Shown here piece by piece: positions 45,390 to 58,121 of a stretch of DNA of 64,000 nucleotides (position 1 is the first letter of the stretch; every line of letters begins with the position of its first letter). The notes under the pieces were generated by a model. The model had not been told where the DNA came from and searched no databases. It saw only the letters and a list, made by a program, of their open reading frames with translations. Origin of the DNA: Pyricularia pennisetigena (lineage: Eukaryota > Ascomycota > Sordariomycetes > Magnaporthales > Pyriculariaceae). Made by a program: the position numbers and the translations under genes. The stretch covers positions 310,001 through 374,000 of the forward strand of contig NW_021940918.1 of NCBI RefSeq assembly GCF_004337985.1. Reading direction: 5' to 3'.

Positions 45390-47322
45390 GATGTGAGTAG
45401 AGGTCTTTTTGTCCCGTTCTGTGATTCAGTATGTTTCTGTTGATCATCCAGCACAAGTCCAGTGACGTGAGTGGCCCAATTTTTATCGAGATGTGAAGCT
45501 GTAGGCAAGTATCCAGTAGCAATCTTGGTGACTGTATTTGAAAGGTTACTCACACGATGCAGAGTAATTAATTAGAGTGAGGTCAGCTATTTGAGTGGCA
45601 AAAATTGACTAAATTTGTTAGTTAAATTCACTCAACATGTTTCTCTCTTCACTTGCTGTCTGGCCACTATGTTGGTTGAATAAACAAGAAAATCAATAAA
45701 AAGATCTTTCAAGGGAGGTACATTCAAAATTGCTTTTTATCAGCCAGTCTTCAAAGCAGCCTATACAATGTCCTTGGCAAGATGAGAGACTGGAATAGCT
45801 CTAGGTACCGAAGGCACGTAGGATCCCGGCCATAGAGCACCATCACACTGAATCGGACCACCTGCCTCTGAGAAGGTAAGCTGCCAAGAATATAGGCTAA
45901 AGCTGTCTCGCCAAAGCAATCAAGATTTGGTTCTGTTTTCACATGAGAGATTCTCGACTACGGTAGCAGATACCTAAACCTATATGCAGATGTATTTTGC
46001 ATATATCTGGACCCACCATATTTTTTTTCTTCTTTTTTTTTTTTAGCCCCAAGCATAAGGCATAGCGCACAGTTGTAGTGCGGAACGACTATCATGTTTG
46101 GGGTAAAAATACCGCCCTCTCTGCACGGCACAATAAACTAGCCCCTGAGTGGATACAGTCTTGATAATTTTTACTCCGTAGTTGACGGGAAAGCCGTGCC
46201 GGGAGCCCTGGTCGGGCGTGAGGGAGAAAAAGTCTTCGTCGGATTATCATACTTCAAGCTGTATGCAGAATTTGTGTATTCCTGTCTCTACTGTCCACAA
46301 ATAGTTCTTTCCCATGAGATGCTGCAGTATTTAGCTACTGGCAATCCGGTTTCTCCTTTTTTTTTCTGAAAACTTGACCCCATGAGCCAAAGTAATACGT
46401 ACAGTACAGTACATACATGAAAAAGTACAACAATACGACCATGTGGCACAGCACCTCAGATAAGCAACGGGTGGCAATGCAATGACATACATCGAATTAG
46501 AGTACCGCTAATGTTTGTGAGGGGCAAATGCAAACGACCAAACCAAAGAGTAACAGGGATCTTAACCTGTACCGTGAGTCACTTTTCCCCCGCGACAAGG
46601 GGGCTGTCTTAACAACCGCGGGACGACTGGATCCTCCAAATCTTGCGGCGTCAATGTCTGCAGGAGGTGTCCCTTGGTGCCCAATGCAACAGTACAGTCT
46701 TGGCTTTTACGACACGTAGTGGCCCCACGCTGGCCGAAGCTTTCACCATAGTAACTTGATCGTAGTGACGCGTTCTGATGAGATGGGAAGAAGGCAAGCT
46801 GTCATCGGGAGATTGTAGTAGAAAAAGAATGACAGTGTAATTGTTTGTGGACTGTAGCTCGAAAATTCAATCATCCTCTGCAAGAGAATCTACTGCTAGT
46901 TATGAAGTTATTCAAAGAGGGAAGCTTGAAAGTAACCAAACTCCAGGGCCGGACCTGAATCTAGGCTCATCTCAAGGTGAGATGGAACACCTCCATGCCC
47001 GGTTGCTATCGGCCAATGCGAGGAGGAGGGGCAGACAGTTTCGTTGCCACAGAAAAAAAATCTTTTTTTCTTTTCTCTTGCGCAAGGCGGGCAAGGTGGG
47101 GCACTCTGTGGCCAACGTGAATGGAGGGGTAAAAAAAAGAGGGAGCCATCTGCGGGGCACCGGCGATGTATATCTTTTCATCGTCCGCGCAAAACTTTGC
47201 ACAACGAACCCTTTCTCTTCCCTTTCTCGATCCTCGTCTTTGCATACCTGAAATCATCCGCATTTCAACCTGCAACTTTTACACACACATCACCATCTAA
47301 AAGAGAGCATCAATCCGCCAAA
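45390..47322. other. 1.9-kb intergenic region with TEF1 promoter
   Basis: This lies between the starts of the AKAP7-like gene and TEF1. No ORF looks real. The right end (about 47050-47322) has the make-up of a strong fungal promoter and is listed separately. T-rich runs occur at 46020-46045 and 46357-46368. Confidence 0.5.
47050..47322 (+). promoter_or_regulatory. Probable core promoter and 5' leader of TEF1
   Basis: A T/C tract with A runs at about 47055-47080 is followed by a G-rich block (GCGCAAGGCGGGCAAGG) and then a long pyrimidine stretch (CCCTTTCTCTTCCC, about 47210-47232). The leader ends in CCAAAATGGG. Pyrimidine tracts close to the start site are typical of highly expressed translation genes in filamentous ascomycetes. 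The exact start site is not determined. Confidence 0.4.
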
Positions 47323-49526
47323 ATGGGTAACAAGGAGAAGAGCCACCTTAACGTAAGTCTCATCCTCGTCGTCTACCAGATTCGCGAGCAGCCGCAACCC
47401 AATGAACCTCTCCATGAATCCATTCAGATCATGGCGAGATTCTTCGGGTCAGCGAGCCCAAAGGATCATAGACATACAGTCTTCAGCGAGAGATAGCTAC
47501 TAATAATGAATCTCTGATCACAGGTCGTCGTCATCGGGTTCGTTACCTCGAATATCTTTTAGCCATCCTTCTCACGGCGTGGGATCCAAAGACGGAACAC
47601 AGCTAACATGCAAATACTAGACACGTCGACTCCGGAAAGTCCACGACTGTAAGCATCTAAAAACCCATCCGCTACGAGATTTGGCAGATGAACCCCGAGG
47701 CTCTGCCACGAACGAATACACAAACATATGCTAACATCATTTCTACAGACCGGTCACTTGATCTACAAGCTGAAGGGTATTGACCAGCGTACGATTGAGA
47801 AGTACGAGAAGGTAAGCAATATTCTTTTTCCCCCTCTATTCAATTGCTCTCTACACATCCCCAATACGCACAACAAACTAGCGATTTTCTTTTTTTGTTC
47901 GCGGCGCATACTTTTTTTCAAGCCTGCCCCTCACTTTGGTGGGGGATCGAGGGTCTCACTTTTTCAACCCTTGTCATTTTCGTCATACACACAAAATTTC
48001 CCATAGTGGCCCGAGCGCCACTACTCCATGATTGACTTTTTTGGACTGTTACTAACAACCTCATAGGAAGCCGCCGAGCTGGGTAAGGGTTCCTTCAAGT
48101 ATGCCTGGGTTCTTGACAAGCTCAAGGCCGAGCGTGAGCGCGGTATCACCATCGACATTGCTCTGTGGAAGTTCGAGACCGCCAAGTACCAGGTCACCGT
48201 CATTGGTATGTCTTGCATATGGGCTGCTGCACATACCCCTCCCCCCACTTGCAAATGCACCACCCCTGCCCGCGACAAGGCCCCTTGCTAATAAGGCTAT
48301 CATGCAGACGCCCCCGGTCACCGTGATTTCATCAAGAACATGATTACTGGTACTTCGCAGGCCGACTGCGCCATTCTGGTCATCGGTGCCGGTACCGGTG
48401 AGTTCGAGGCTGGTATCTCCAAGGATGGCCAGACCCGTGAGCACGCTCTGCTCGCTTTCACCCTCGGTGTTAGGCAGCTCATTGTCGCCGTCAACAAGAT
48501 GGACACTGCCAAGTGGGCCCAGTCCCGTTACGACGAGATTGTCAAGGAGACCTCCAACTTCTTGAAGAAGATTGGTTTCAACCCTGACTCCGTCCCCTTC
48601 GTCCCCATCTCCGGCTTCAACGGTGACCACATGATCTCGGAGTCTGCCGACATCAAGGCCAACATCAGCCCCAACGCTCCCTGGTACAAGGGCTGGACCA
48701 AGACCGTCACCAAGGACGGCAAGAAGGAGAAGGTCATCGGTGGTGCCTCGCTCCAGGACGCCATCGACGACGTCACCCCTCCCACTCGTCCCACCGACAA
48801 GCCCCTCCGTCTTCCCCTCCAGGACGTCTACAAGATCGGTGGTATCGGCACAGTTCCCGTCGGCCGTATCGAGACTGGTGTCCTCAAGCCCGGTATGGTC
48901 GTTACCTTCGCCCCCGCCAACGTCACCACTGAAGTCAAGTCCGTGGAGATGCACCACCAGCAGCTCCCCGAGGGTGTCCCCGGTGACAACGTTGGTTTCA
49001 ACGTCAAGAACGTGTCCGTCAAGGACATCCGCCGTGGTAACGTCGCTGGTGACAGCAAGAACGACCCTCCTATGGGCTGCGCCTCGTTCAACGCTCAGGT
49101 CATCATCCTGAACCACCCCGGCCAGGTCGGTGCTGGTTACGCCCCCGTTCTGGACTGCCACACTGCCCACATCGCCTGCAAGTTCTCTGAGATCCTTGAG
49201 AAGCTTGACCGCCGTACCGGCAAGTCCATTGAGTCCAACCCCAAGTTCATCAAGTCGGGTGACGCCGCCATCGTCAAGATGGTTCCGTCCAAGCCCATGT
49301 GTGTTGAGACCTTCTCCGAGTACCCTCCCCTTGGTCGTTTCGCCGTCCGTGACATGCGTCAGACCGTCGCTGTCGGTGTCATCAAGAGCGTCGACAAGAC
49401 CCAGGGCACCCAGGGCAAGGTATGTTCTCTCCCCTTCCCCATTGTCTTGCTGTTCATTACCAGAGTTTATCTAATACATTGCAACTACAGGTCACCAAGT
49501 CCGCTGCCAAGGCCGCCAAGAAATAA
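47323..49526 (+). CDS. TEF1: Translation elongation factor 1-alpha
   Basis: Seven exons (47323-47352, 47524-47537, 47621-47648, 47749-47811, 48067-48205, 48308-49419, 49491-49526) give 473 residues. eEF1A is the GTPase that delivers aminoacyl-tRNA to the ribosome. All G motifs are present: GHVDSGKS (15-22), [26 protein letters not shown] (92-103) and NKMD (154-157). Domains 2 and 3 are highly conserved ([34 protein letters not shown]), ending [12 protein letters not shown]. The 14-nt second exon encodes VVVIG and completes the P-loop approach; the first four introns crowd the N-terminus, as in other fungal TEF1 genes. Two oddities appear. KLKGID stands where KCGGID or KLGGID is usual. A longer, divergent segment occupies residues ~201-246, making the protein about 13 residues longer than usual. 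Confidence 0.97.
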
Positions 49527-52263
49527 GCTGCTCAACCAACAGCAACATTTAATGTCGAGCCACGACAAGCACAAAGCATGTCGTAGCATTTTGAGCACTT
49601 CCTCGTTCGCAACGAGGTTCCGGTCAATTTTGCTTTATCACAAAAGAGTACTCGGTTCTTATTGGGGCACATGATGAAATGACGGTTTGGGATTTCGTAA
49701 CTCAAAAAAAATTCGTGACATGTGCTTTAGTCTACATAGAGTCCTCAGAAAGTGATCTCGGCGTTTGGTCATGACTTGAACGAACTTTCTTATCTTCTAC
49801 CTGAAGTCCCAGTTTGGTGTCCATATTTGCCCGTGACTTGAAATTTGTACATGAACAACAGGTTTATTATCTGTCTGTACTCTGTAGAGGTATGATAGGC
49901 TCATCTCACGGATCTTGTGAGCAGTGTTAAGGATCCTCTTTTCCCTTAGCAGCCATGCGACGAGTTGATGACGCCAAGACTAATATGCATGCCACGGGCA
50001 AGACGCAACTTGTCATAGCTGTTACCTCTTGAAAGTTTGTTGCGATTTTAGTGAGGCTACGACCAAATTATGCTGACCATCTGCAGACGATGCGCAAGCG
50101 AAGCGGGAGGCATGTAGCCACCACCGAAGCTGGAAAGGCCTCTTCAACCAGCTTCCTTTTCTTGGGAAATATCCATGTGCCCCCGCCATGGTGGGAGGCC
50201 TTTGGGCGCGGAACAGGTGGTGATGCGCGACGTGGATGGTGACAGCGTGGATTAACAGTATGGGCACGTCTCGAGCAGACTGTAAGATTTCCGCGGCATA
50301 TATTGCATTACTTGGTGATATGTACAAAACACGGAAATGAATCTTTCAAGAAGAAAAGCAACACCAAGGATATGACCTATCCGATCTTCTTTGTATTCGT
50401 GGCTAACGGCATGTTGCTTTTTTGCCACTACTCGAGACCCTGGACGGACCCCGATGTAGAGCGTCTCGGCCAAGACCTTCAAGGGTACAGGTGACCGAAT
50501 CCCCCCCATGATAACATTTTGTTCGGTCGGAGGGGACACCTTCATGGCGTCTGAGCAACATCAGTCTACTTGCGTGGGAGAGTAATTTTGCATCGGTGAA
50601 TGAAAGAAGACGATTGAAGGAGATGAGACAGCAAGGGGCATGGGGAAAATCACTGATAAGCTGTATAAGCAATCTCTGACTGGTGCAAAGTGTTTGGTTG
50701 CCATAATGCTTCGCTTTTATACATTGCTTGATCGATCCTCGGGGAATATCTTGAGTTGCCTAGTTTGGTGTGTAAGCCACCGAGTCGGTTGGGGACAGGG
50801 CGCTAATGGAGGGAAGAAGAAGAAGAAAGAAAAAAAAAACATCAAGGGCCGTATGCAGGCGACCCACTAAACGAATCCGTTTTCTCTGTTTCTTCTTCCA
50901 CTCCATTTGTATCGCGTCCCAGAAAGAGAGGCAGTTCCCGGGCCGAGCTTCAGAACTGCCGAGACTGATCAGATGCTGACGACGGCTGCTTTCACAAGTA
51001 AAGAATCGGATATGCAGAACAAAATAAAACTTTCCTAGGGCTGGTCGCCGCGACAGTGGCTTGCAGGTGCACGGTCTCGACACCAAAGCAGCAAGCAAGC
51101 AGTAGCAAAGACACAAGATCAAAAATGGAAAGCGGAGGTACAATACGCGCAATTGTTTCTGCAAACAGACGTCAGCGTAAAAAAGAACCGCATACTATGG
51201 GACATGGTAGCGATGATAAAGGGTTCCGGTTGACGGGTAGTCATCTAATGTTGTGAAGAACATCTCGGGCCTTTGTTTGCGTACCCTGAGAAGACAAGAC
51301 AGGGGACGTTCAAATTTGAACTTCCCAAGTGGATCAAGAATTACACACATCCACGTGACACCCCTCGGATCACCACCTTCGCGTCCGACCCACTCTGCGG
51401 CTCATTGGCGGCTAGTGTCATTGACAGGACTAGGTCTATCTGTTGCAACTGTCGAATGTACCTTATCCGGCGCAATGACGAGTTTTTATGCTTACATTTT
51501 CGGTCTGTGAGGAGGCTCTGACATCAAGAAAGAAGAATAAGAAAGACAAGAAAAATCGGGCAGAACAAGCTGCGATACACCGAAAGTGGAAACCCGAAAA
51601 CATTGGAAGTTATCCAACAAGGAAACAGTATCTGGACCAATCCTTGGGGGAAAAAAAATACTATGGCACACACAGCTCATCCGACCGTTTAGACGATCAG
51701 TTGTCAGGGACATACGGCATCATGGAGGGCATGTCGCGGTGGTTTATTGGGTCGGAGATTTTGATTTGTGTGGACAGAGTTCAACACAATGCCGCTCTCG
51801 GGCATTGTCCTGAAACGATGGGACAAAGATTGCATTCGTAGCTGGCTCGAGTCTCTCTCACTGTCCCCTCCCTCCTCCAAGGCAAACTTACGTCTCCTAC
51901 ACATGACCACGGACCCGATGTCAACGTCTCACTGCTTGGCATGGAGCTGGTCAACGTGGAGACAAGGCGAAGAAAGACAAGGAGGAACATCCTTGCCGAC
52001 TCTCTCTGTCTCTGTCTCTCTCTGTCTGGCTCTTGTCACGTACGGAAACACATCAGCAAACACTGCTTTTGGCACTGAAAGGACGCGCAAGTCCGTGCCT
52101 GGCCCATGGATGCACAGCAAGGCCGCAGGAAGGAAATACATACTTTCCATATATGAGCCCATCGCTCTCTGTTTCATAGCCTGCACACCCTCACTCATCC
52201 GTCTCTCTGTCAGCAACAAGATACCGCCGCAAATCATAAAACCCACTACACCCGAGCGCCAAG
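49527..52263. other. 2.7-kb intergenic region, no gene seen
   Basis: This is the longest gene-free stretch in the window, between two plus-strand genes. It contains a CT/GT simple repeat at 52000-52028 and A-rich sequence at 50811-50840. The longest ORF (plus, 51768-52412) overlaps the transporter start in another frame and shows no domain. Confidence 0.5.
52000..52028 (+). repeat. CT/CTGT microsatellite
   Basis: CTCTCTCTGTCTCTGTCTC-type dinucleotide repeat about 235 bp upstream of the MFS transporter start, probably in its promoter or leader. Confidence 0.8.
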
Positions 52264-54942
52264 ATGGCGTCCCAGTGGGATCAGAGGGCACTCAGCCGAA
52301 GCGATTCGCGGGTACAACACTACGACTCCAACGGCAGGGAGTCTCACATGAGCCACTACGTCGATGCTCGTGCGACCATGGACGATCACGACCAAGACGA
52401 CTTGGAGTATGACCATGACGACTCGGAATCATCAGTAATCTCGGAGGAGCTCGACGACGACATGGGCATGGCCTCGGAGACGGATGAGGGCTCTGACAGC
52501 GGTGGCCAGACTCCAATGACGGAGCGTGCCGCCCTCGAGCTCGACGTCGATGAGGAGGACCCTCAGCTGTACACAGCATCAAGCGGGAGGGATACATCCT
52601 TGTCGGAGCGGCCCATGGACGATGACGAGGATGAGGAAGACGACGACGACGACGACGACGAAGAAATATTCTCAACCTCTGATGACGACCCCTCAGAGGG
52701 CTCATCGTCCTCGTCCAACGGCAAAGAGACCCCCGTGGACATGAACGCAGTTTCTATAATGGAGAAGAGGCTCTCTTCAGAAGGCTCGCAGACGCCAGAA
52801 CCAGACCAATCGCGGGACCTCGAGTCGGCCGCTAAGGGCCCGCCCGAGTGGAAACCCTCCAAGGAGTTCATACTGGCCTTCTCCGCCTTGTCGGTGATCT
52901 CGCTCGGCGCGGCGTTCGATGCCACCAGTCTCTCCGTGGCCATACCAACAATTAGTGCCCACCTAGGCGGCACGGCGCTGCAGGCCTTTTGGTCGGGGAC
53001 GTCGTTCCTGCTTGCAAGCACGGTGCTGCAACCCACCGTTGCTGGGTTGAGTAACATTTTTGGAAGGAAGAATGTGAGTGCATCTTTTATGAGTGACCCC
53101 CGCTCTGATATCTGATATCGGGATCTTTTGTTGCTGACAGTCATGTTCTCATATTCCAGCTCATCTATATCACCCTGACCTTCTTCCTTGCTGGTTCGAT
53201 AATATCCGCTCTTGCAAACAACTTTATGGTGCTGATTACTGGAAGGACAATCCAGGTGAGCCTTTGGAGTTCTACGCGGACCGATTTGCTGAATGATTAA
53301 AACAGTGACGCTGACATTGCATATTCTCACCAGGGTGTTGGCGGCGGTGGCTTGCTTGCCATGACAGAAGTTATCATTACCGATCTGGTTCCTCTTCATG
53401 CACGAGGAACATGGTGAGTCTTGTCACTTGTTCTTCATCCTTGGCAGACATTGGCTAACAGGCGGTCGTCTCTTTCTCTCTTCTAGGTTCTCCGTTCTCA
53501 GTGCTGTCTGGTCCGTAGGCACAGTCATCGGTCCGCTGCTGGGCGCCGGCTTTGCGCAAAACGTCAACTGGCGGTGGATCTTCTGGATCAACCTGCCCAT
53601 CATAGCCTGCTCTGGCATTTTTGTCATCCTGTTCCTGAACCAGGCCCCCATTCCCGGTAACATGAAGAAGAAGCTGGCCCGGTTTGACTGGGGCGGCTCG
53701 CTGATCTTCACAGCCAGCGCAACCTCGTTCCTGTTCGGCATCACCACTGGCGGTGTGCAGTACCCGTGGGGTTCGTGGCACGTCCTCGTCTCCATCCTGG
53801 TCGGCCTGGCTGGGATCGTGCTCTTTGGGTTCTGGGAAGTCAAGGTGGCCAAGAATCCCATGATTAGCAAGGGGATCTTTAACAACGTGAGTTTGCCATT
53901 GCCGCATTTTCTAGTGGACTCTCATGTCTTCTGAGAAAGAATTTTTGTTGCTAATTTGTGTACGTGATTCTCGGTCAAACAGTGGGACATGATTGTCAAC
54001 TACATCATGACAGTCTTCCACGGTGCTATCCTATGGTCTATCGTCTTTTTCTTGTGTAGGTTGGCCATACGACCCGCTGCTGGCTTGTCGCATAAGTAGA
54101 CTTGACGGTTGAGCTGACTAGAAACGATCGCGACAGTGCTATACTACCAAGCCGTCAAATTTTATACTCCAATCATCTCTGCGGTCGCCGCCCTTCCGGA
54201 GACGCTCACTGTTGCCCCGGCAGGTATTGTTGTCGGTCTTGTGGTCATGCTCACGGGGTAAGTTGTGCTCTTTTCATGTTGGACAATTCATCAACCAGTG
54301 TCGCGCAAGCTAACAAAGTTGTACCCTCAACGCAGTCGCTACCGCTGGTCGATCTGGATCGGCTGGGCTCTCACCACTCTCGGCAGCGGTCTTCTTGTGC
54401 TGCTCATGCCCAAGACGTCGATTGCCGGCTGGATCTGGCTCAACATCCCCGTGGGCATCGGCACAGGCATGCTTTTCCCGGCCATGGCCCTGTCGATCCA
54501 AGCCGCTTGCAAGCCGGCGCTCAACGGACAGGCGGCCGCCTTCTTCTCCTTCCTGCGCACGTTTGGCCAGGCCCTGGGCGTCGCCATCTCGGGCTCCATC
54601 TTCCAGAACGCCTTCAAGGCGCGGCTGCTCAAGACGCGCAACTACCACAACCTGGCCGACGAGTTCTCGCGGGACGCGACCATCATCGTCGAAATCATCC
54701 GGCTCATGGACGACGGCCCCTTGCGCAGGGAGCTGGTGGACGCCTACAACGGAGCCCTGCACATGATCTGGGTCGCGTGCATCGCCTTTGCCGGCCTCTG
54801 CTTCCTGCTCAGCCTGACCATCAAGGGCTACTCGCTCCAGCAGGAGCACGTCACTGACCAGGGGCTCATTGTCAATGGGAAGGCGGTTGGTCCGACGGGC
54901 AGGGCCGAGAAGGGGAAGAATGCCGCCCCGAGGGAAGCATGA
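52264..54942 (+). CDS. MFS transporter of the DHA2 (14-TMS drug:H+ antiporter) type
   Basis: Seven exons (52264-53073, 53160-53255, 53334-53413, 53487-53886, 53983-54055, 54137-54257, 54336-54942) give 728 residues with consistent phase. The membrane core begins near residue 200. Its hallmarks are SLGAAFDATSLSVAIPTISA (motif D1-like), the loop AGLSNIFGRKN (motif A), GRTIQGVGGGGLLAMTEVII (motif B) and AVWSVGTVIGPLLGAGFA (motif C of antiporters), then NWRWIFWINLPI, typical of DHA2 proteins. Members export drugs, toxins or other small molecules at the plasma or vacuolar membrane. The substrate cannot be told and no biosynthetic genes lie near. Unusual is the ~198-residue hydrophilic N-terminus, very rich in Asp, Glu and Ser, including a D/E run around residues 119-134. 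The exon 5-6 junction (FFL/LLYY) is the least certain. Confidence 0.93.
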
Positions 54943-56556
54943 GTGAGGTAGACTGTACAGGGTGAGCTAGTTGGGGACGAATGGTGGGGGAGATATTCAT
55001 AGCGCCTTTGTTGCACCATTTGTATCGTGGCCTCGGGGCTTGGATGCGACCTTTGCTTTTCTTTTCTCATTGTTCTGGGGAATAAGCATAACCGGAGCGG
55101 TTTTTCTTTTCTTTGTCTTTTTTTTTATATTTTTTTTTATCTCATATGTTCTATAGACATAAGATTAGTTACATCCTTTGTGGATGTTTTGACGGAGCTT
55201 GGCTGGCAGATAGGACATGCTATCTCCAACATGCCGTGCTTGTAGGGATAAATGGGTAATCAACACCATTCATTTCTATTGGTGTTCTCTTAGATTCAAA
55301 CATAATGCAGCATTTTCGACCGAGCAGTGATCATATCTTAACCAGTTGTAACAAATTCGGTGGCTGCTGAGCCTTGTCTATAGGTCATGGTCGGAAGGGA
55401 AGCGCTATCCCTGTCAACCCTGGGCACTTGCTAGGGACGACAGTATAGTTATATCCCACCTGTAGTAGGGGCCGTCATATAACTTGATCAGGCCGCCCTC
55501 AAACCGACCAGGACCGACCCCGGCAGCCACATGCACGAACTGTGTGGCTCTTTCTCAAAGGTAATATTATTTGTCAGGGTTAGATTGTAACGCCGAGCAG
55601 AACTCCCCCTGTGTCAACTGTTGCTCCCATCTATTATAGTCATTTTGAAACAACTGTGTAAAAAGCGCACAGCTGATTTAATATTGGCTATACTTACACA
55701 CTTGTGGGCTTGGCAGTCCTTGTTGGAGTTCACGCTTTTGAGCAGGATGTGACTGTTGAATCTCGAGGTACTCCTTCCTGATGTTTTGTTTGCATCGATA
55801 TTTCTGTGTTTATGATTTTGGTTTTGTTTTCTTTGTTTGTTTTTATAATATGTTCGCCTGGGGAATGTGAGCAAAGCTCACGAGCACATTTTTGGCAAGT
55901 ATCTGAGCTGACACGTGCGTGCATCAGTGACGCGGAAGGGTATTTCAACCAGGGTCTTTATGATTTCTTCTTCTTTTGTATATATTTCATCCATTATTGT
56001 ACAGAGACAGACTCTTGGCCCCGAAGAAAGAAAGTATGAGTTGCAGGATGAGAGTCTGGACCTAAAAATGCTGGTTGAAATGAAGTTCAATGGACCAACA
56101 GGCGCTAAATGCACCCGCAACACCCCCACTTGCCCGCCTCCAACAAGGCCGAGCTGCCCCGTCTGATCTGACGTACGTCGAACGCTGCTGTCGTCACAAT
56201 ACCAAAGCATCCAGCTTCCCGCTCGGAGCTCCCTTACCAAGTGAAACACTCAGACATTCCCGAAAGCCAGCGCCGTTCTCTTTTTGTAGCTAGCTTCTAG
56301 ACTGTATGGACTTCAAGTAAAAGCATACTTACGCGTCCGAGTCTCCTCCCACACTCAAAGCACCCACAGCCTCAATCGGGCGATTGAAAGAAGCGGTCGT
56401 CGTCCCGATACCTCGTTAGCTCCAGCCTGCAGCTTCCACAACCACAACCACACCACGAGACCGTCCGAAGTGAACCGAAATCGAAACCGAACACACTCAA
56501 CAGCCGAAAACAAATCAACAACTACAGCGGGCGAACTGCCCCCGACGCCTTCAATC
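54943..56556. other. Intergenic region, no gene seen
   Basis: 1.6 kb between the transporter and SNX4, both plus strand. T-rich sequence at 55119-55139 probably belongs to the transporter 3' end. No convincing ORF or RNA gene is seen. Confidence 0.5.
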
Positions 56557-58121
56557 ATGGGGGGAATCGACCAAGACAACTTCTCAAACATTTCATGGCA
56601 AAGTGACCGGCTTGGTGCTGGAAGCTCAGCGGCGCATCAACATGGCGGCCAAGATTCGGAACAGCCCGCCGCCCACACCCAAGCGGAACCCCAGCCTAAC
56701 TACACCAGCATGATCGTTCACGGCATAGGCTTGGGCGATGAGGTGCTCGAGTGCAACGTCTCAAGTCCGCTCAAGGAGAACGACGGCACCAAGGATGCGT
56801 TTGTCTCGTATCTAGTAACTACACATGTACGTCTTTATGCACATTTGACTCCAACGGAATCCGACTTTTGTATCTGACCTTTTGTGATTCCCACCTCCAG
56901 ACAACATTTGCCGACTTTCAAAAACCCGATGTGTCGGTGCGTCGACGATTCACAGACTTTGTGTTTCTGTTCAAGACACTCTCGCGGGAGTACCCGGCAT
57001 CTGCCGTCCCTCCGCTGCCCGATAAACAGCGAATGGAGTATGTGCGGGGAGACAGGTTTGGCAACGACTTCACCTCGCGCCGCGCCTTCTCCCTCCGCCG
57101 GTTTCTCGCCCGCTGCGCCTTGCACCCTGTGCTCCGCCGCAGCGCCATCCTGCACACATTTCTCGAGTCGCCAGACTGGAACGCCACGATGAGGTCACGA
57201 GCCAGTAGGAGCGTCTCGATGAGTGGCACCTCGAGTGGCGAGTCGGGAAGCGCCCACTACGGCGGTGGTTCAGGCGGTGGTGGCAGCACGGGAGGCGGCA
57301 ACAGCCTGGCCAACAGTGTTTTTGATAACTTTGCCGACACCTTCATCAACGCCTTCACAAAGGTGCACAAGCCGGACCGGCGCTTCATAGAGGTGCGCGA
57401 GAAGAGCGACAAGCTGGATGAGGACCTGGCCCACGTGGAGAAGGTGGTTGCGCGGGTCAGCCGGCGCGAGACGGACATGGAAGCCGACCACAAGGACCTT
57501 GCAGAGCAGTTCCAGAAGCTGATCGTGCTGGAGCCAGGCGTCGAGGGCCCCGTGCGCGCATTCGCCGCGTCAGTCGAGGACACAGCGCAGGGTCTGCGGG
57601 GCCTGAGGGAGGCCACGGAGCAGGATTACCTGGGAAGCCTGCGGGACCTGGCCGCGTACAGCGGGGCGCTCAAGAACCTTCTCAAGGCGAGGGAGCAGAA
57701 GCAGCTCGACTTTGAGCAGCTGACCGAGTACCTCAACAAGAGCTCCGCCGAGAGGGATGTTTTGGCGTCAGGTGGGTACTCGTCTGGGGGCGCGCTGGCG
57801 GGCGCTGGAGGGTTCATCCGCAGCAAGATCGAAGACGTGCGCGGTGTGGACCATGAGCAGAGCCGGAGGGAGAGGCTACGGAAGCTCGAGCTGCGGATCG
57901 AGGAGCTGACGGTCGAGGTGGAGAGGGCCAAGAAGACGTCTGAGTTGTTCGACGAGGAAGTCATCAGAGAGGTGTCTGACTTTGAGCGGATCAAGCGGAT
58001 CGAGCTCAAGAGGCAGTTTGGTAGCCTGGCCCAGTCTCACACTGATTTTTACGATGCCACCATCGACGTGTGGGAGAAATACGTCAAGGAGATGGAAAAG
58101 GAGGGCGTCGTGGCGGCTTAG
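56557..58121 (+). CDS. SNX4: Sorting nexin SNX4 / ATG24 (PX-BAR)
   Basis: Two exons (56557-56826, 56901-58121) give 496 residues. Snx4/Atg24 binds PI3P on endosomes, recycles cargo such as SNAREs and takes part in selective autophagy. The PX domain spans about residues 50-185. It includes VRRRFTDFVFLFKTL (the Arg of RRFTDF contacts the 3-phosphate), the proline loop AVPPLPDKQ, and SRRAFSLRRFLARCALHP. After a Gly/Ser-rich linker, a coiled-coil BAR-type region covers ~235-490 (FADTFINAFTKVHKPDRRF, DFERIKRIELKRQFGSLAQS, DVWEKYVKEMEKEG). The start is the ATG giving MGGIDQDNFSN; an upstream in-frame GTG is not a start. The linker between PX and BAR is Gly-rich and is not expected to be conserved. 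Confidence 0.93.

Noticed and set aside
44631..45443. Plus-strand 270-codon ORF
   Set aside because: It mirrors the AKAP7-like gene, whose minus-strand protein has two correctly spaced HxT motifs; the plus ORF has no domain.
48061..49170. Minus-strand 369-codon ORF rich in Val, Gly and Asp
   Set aside because: It is the antisense shadow of the codon-biased TEF1 gene.
51768..52412. 214-codon plus ORF upstream of the MFS transporter
   Set aside because: It has no recognisable domain, crosses simple repeats and overlaps the transporter start in another frame; it is more likely leader sequence.
54102..54857. 251-codon plus ORF rich in Arg, Gln and His
   Set aside because: It is an alternative frame of the MFS transporter's last exons.
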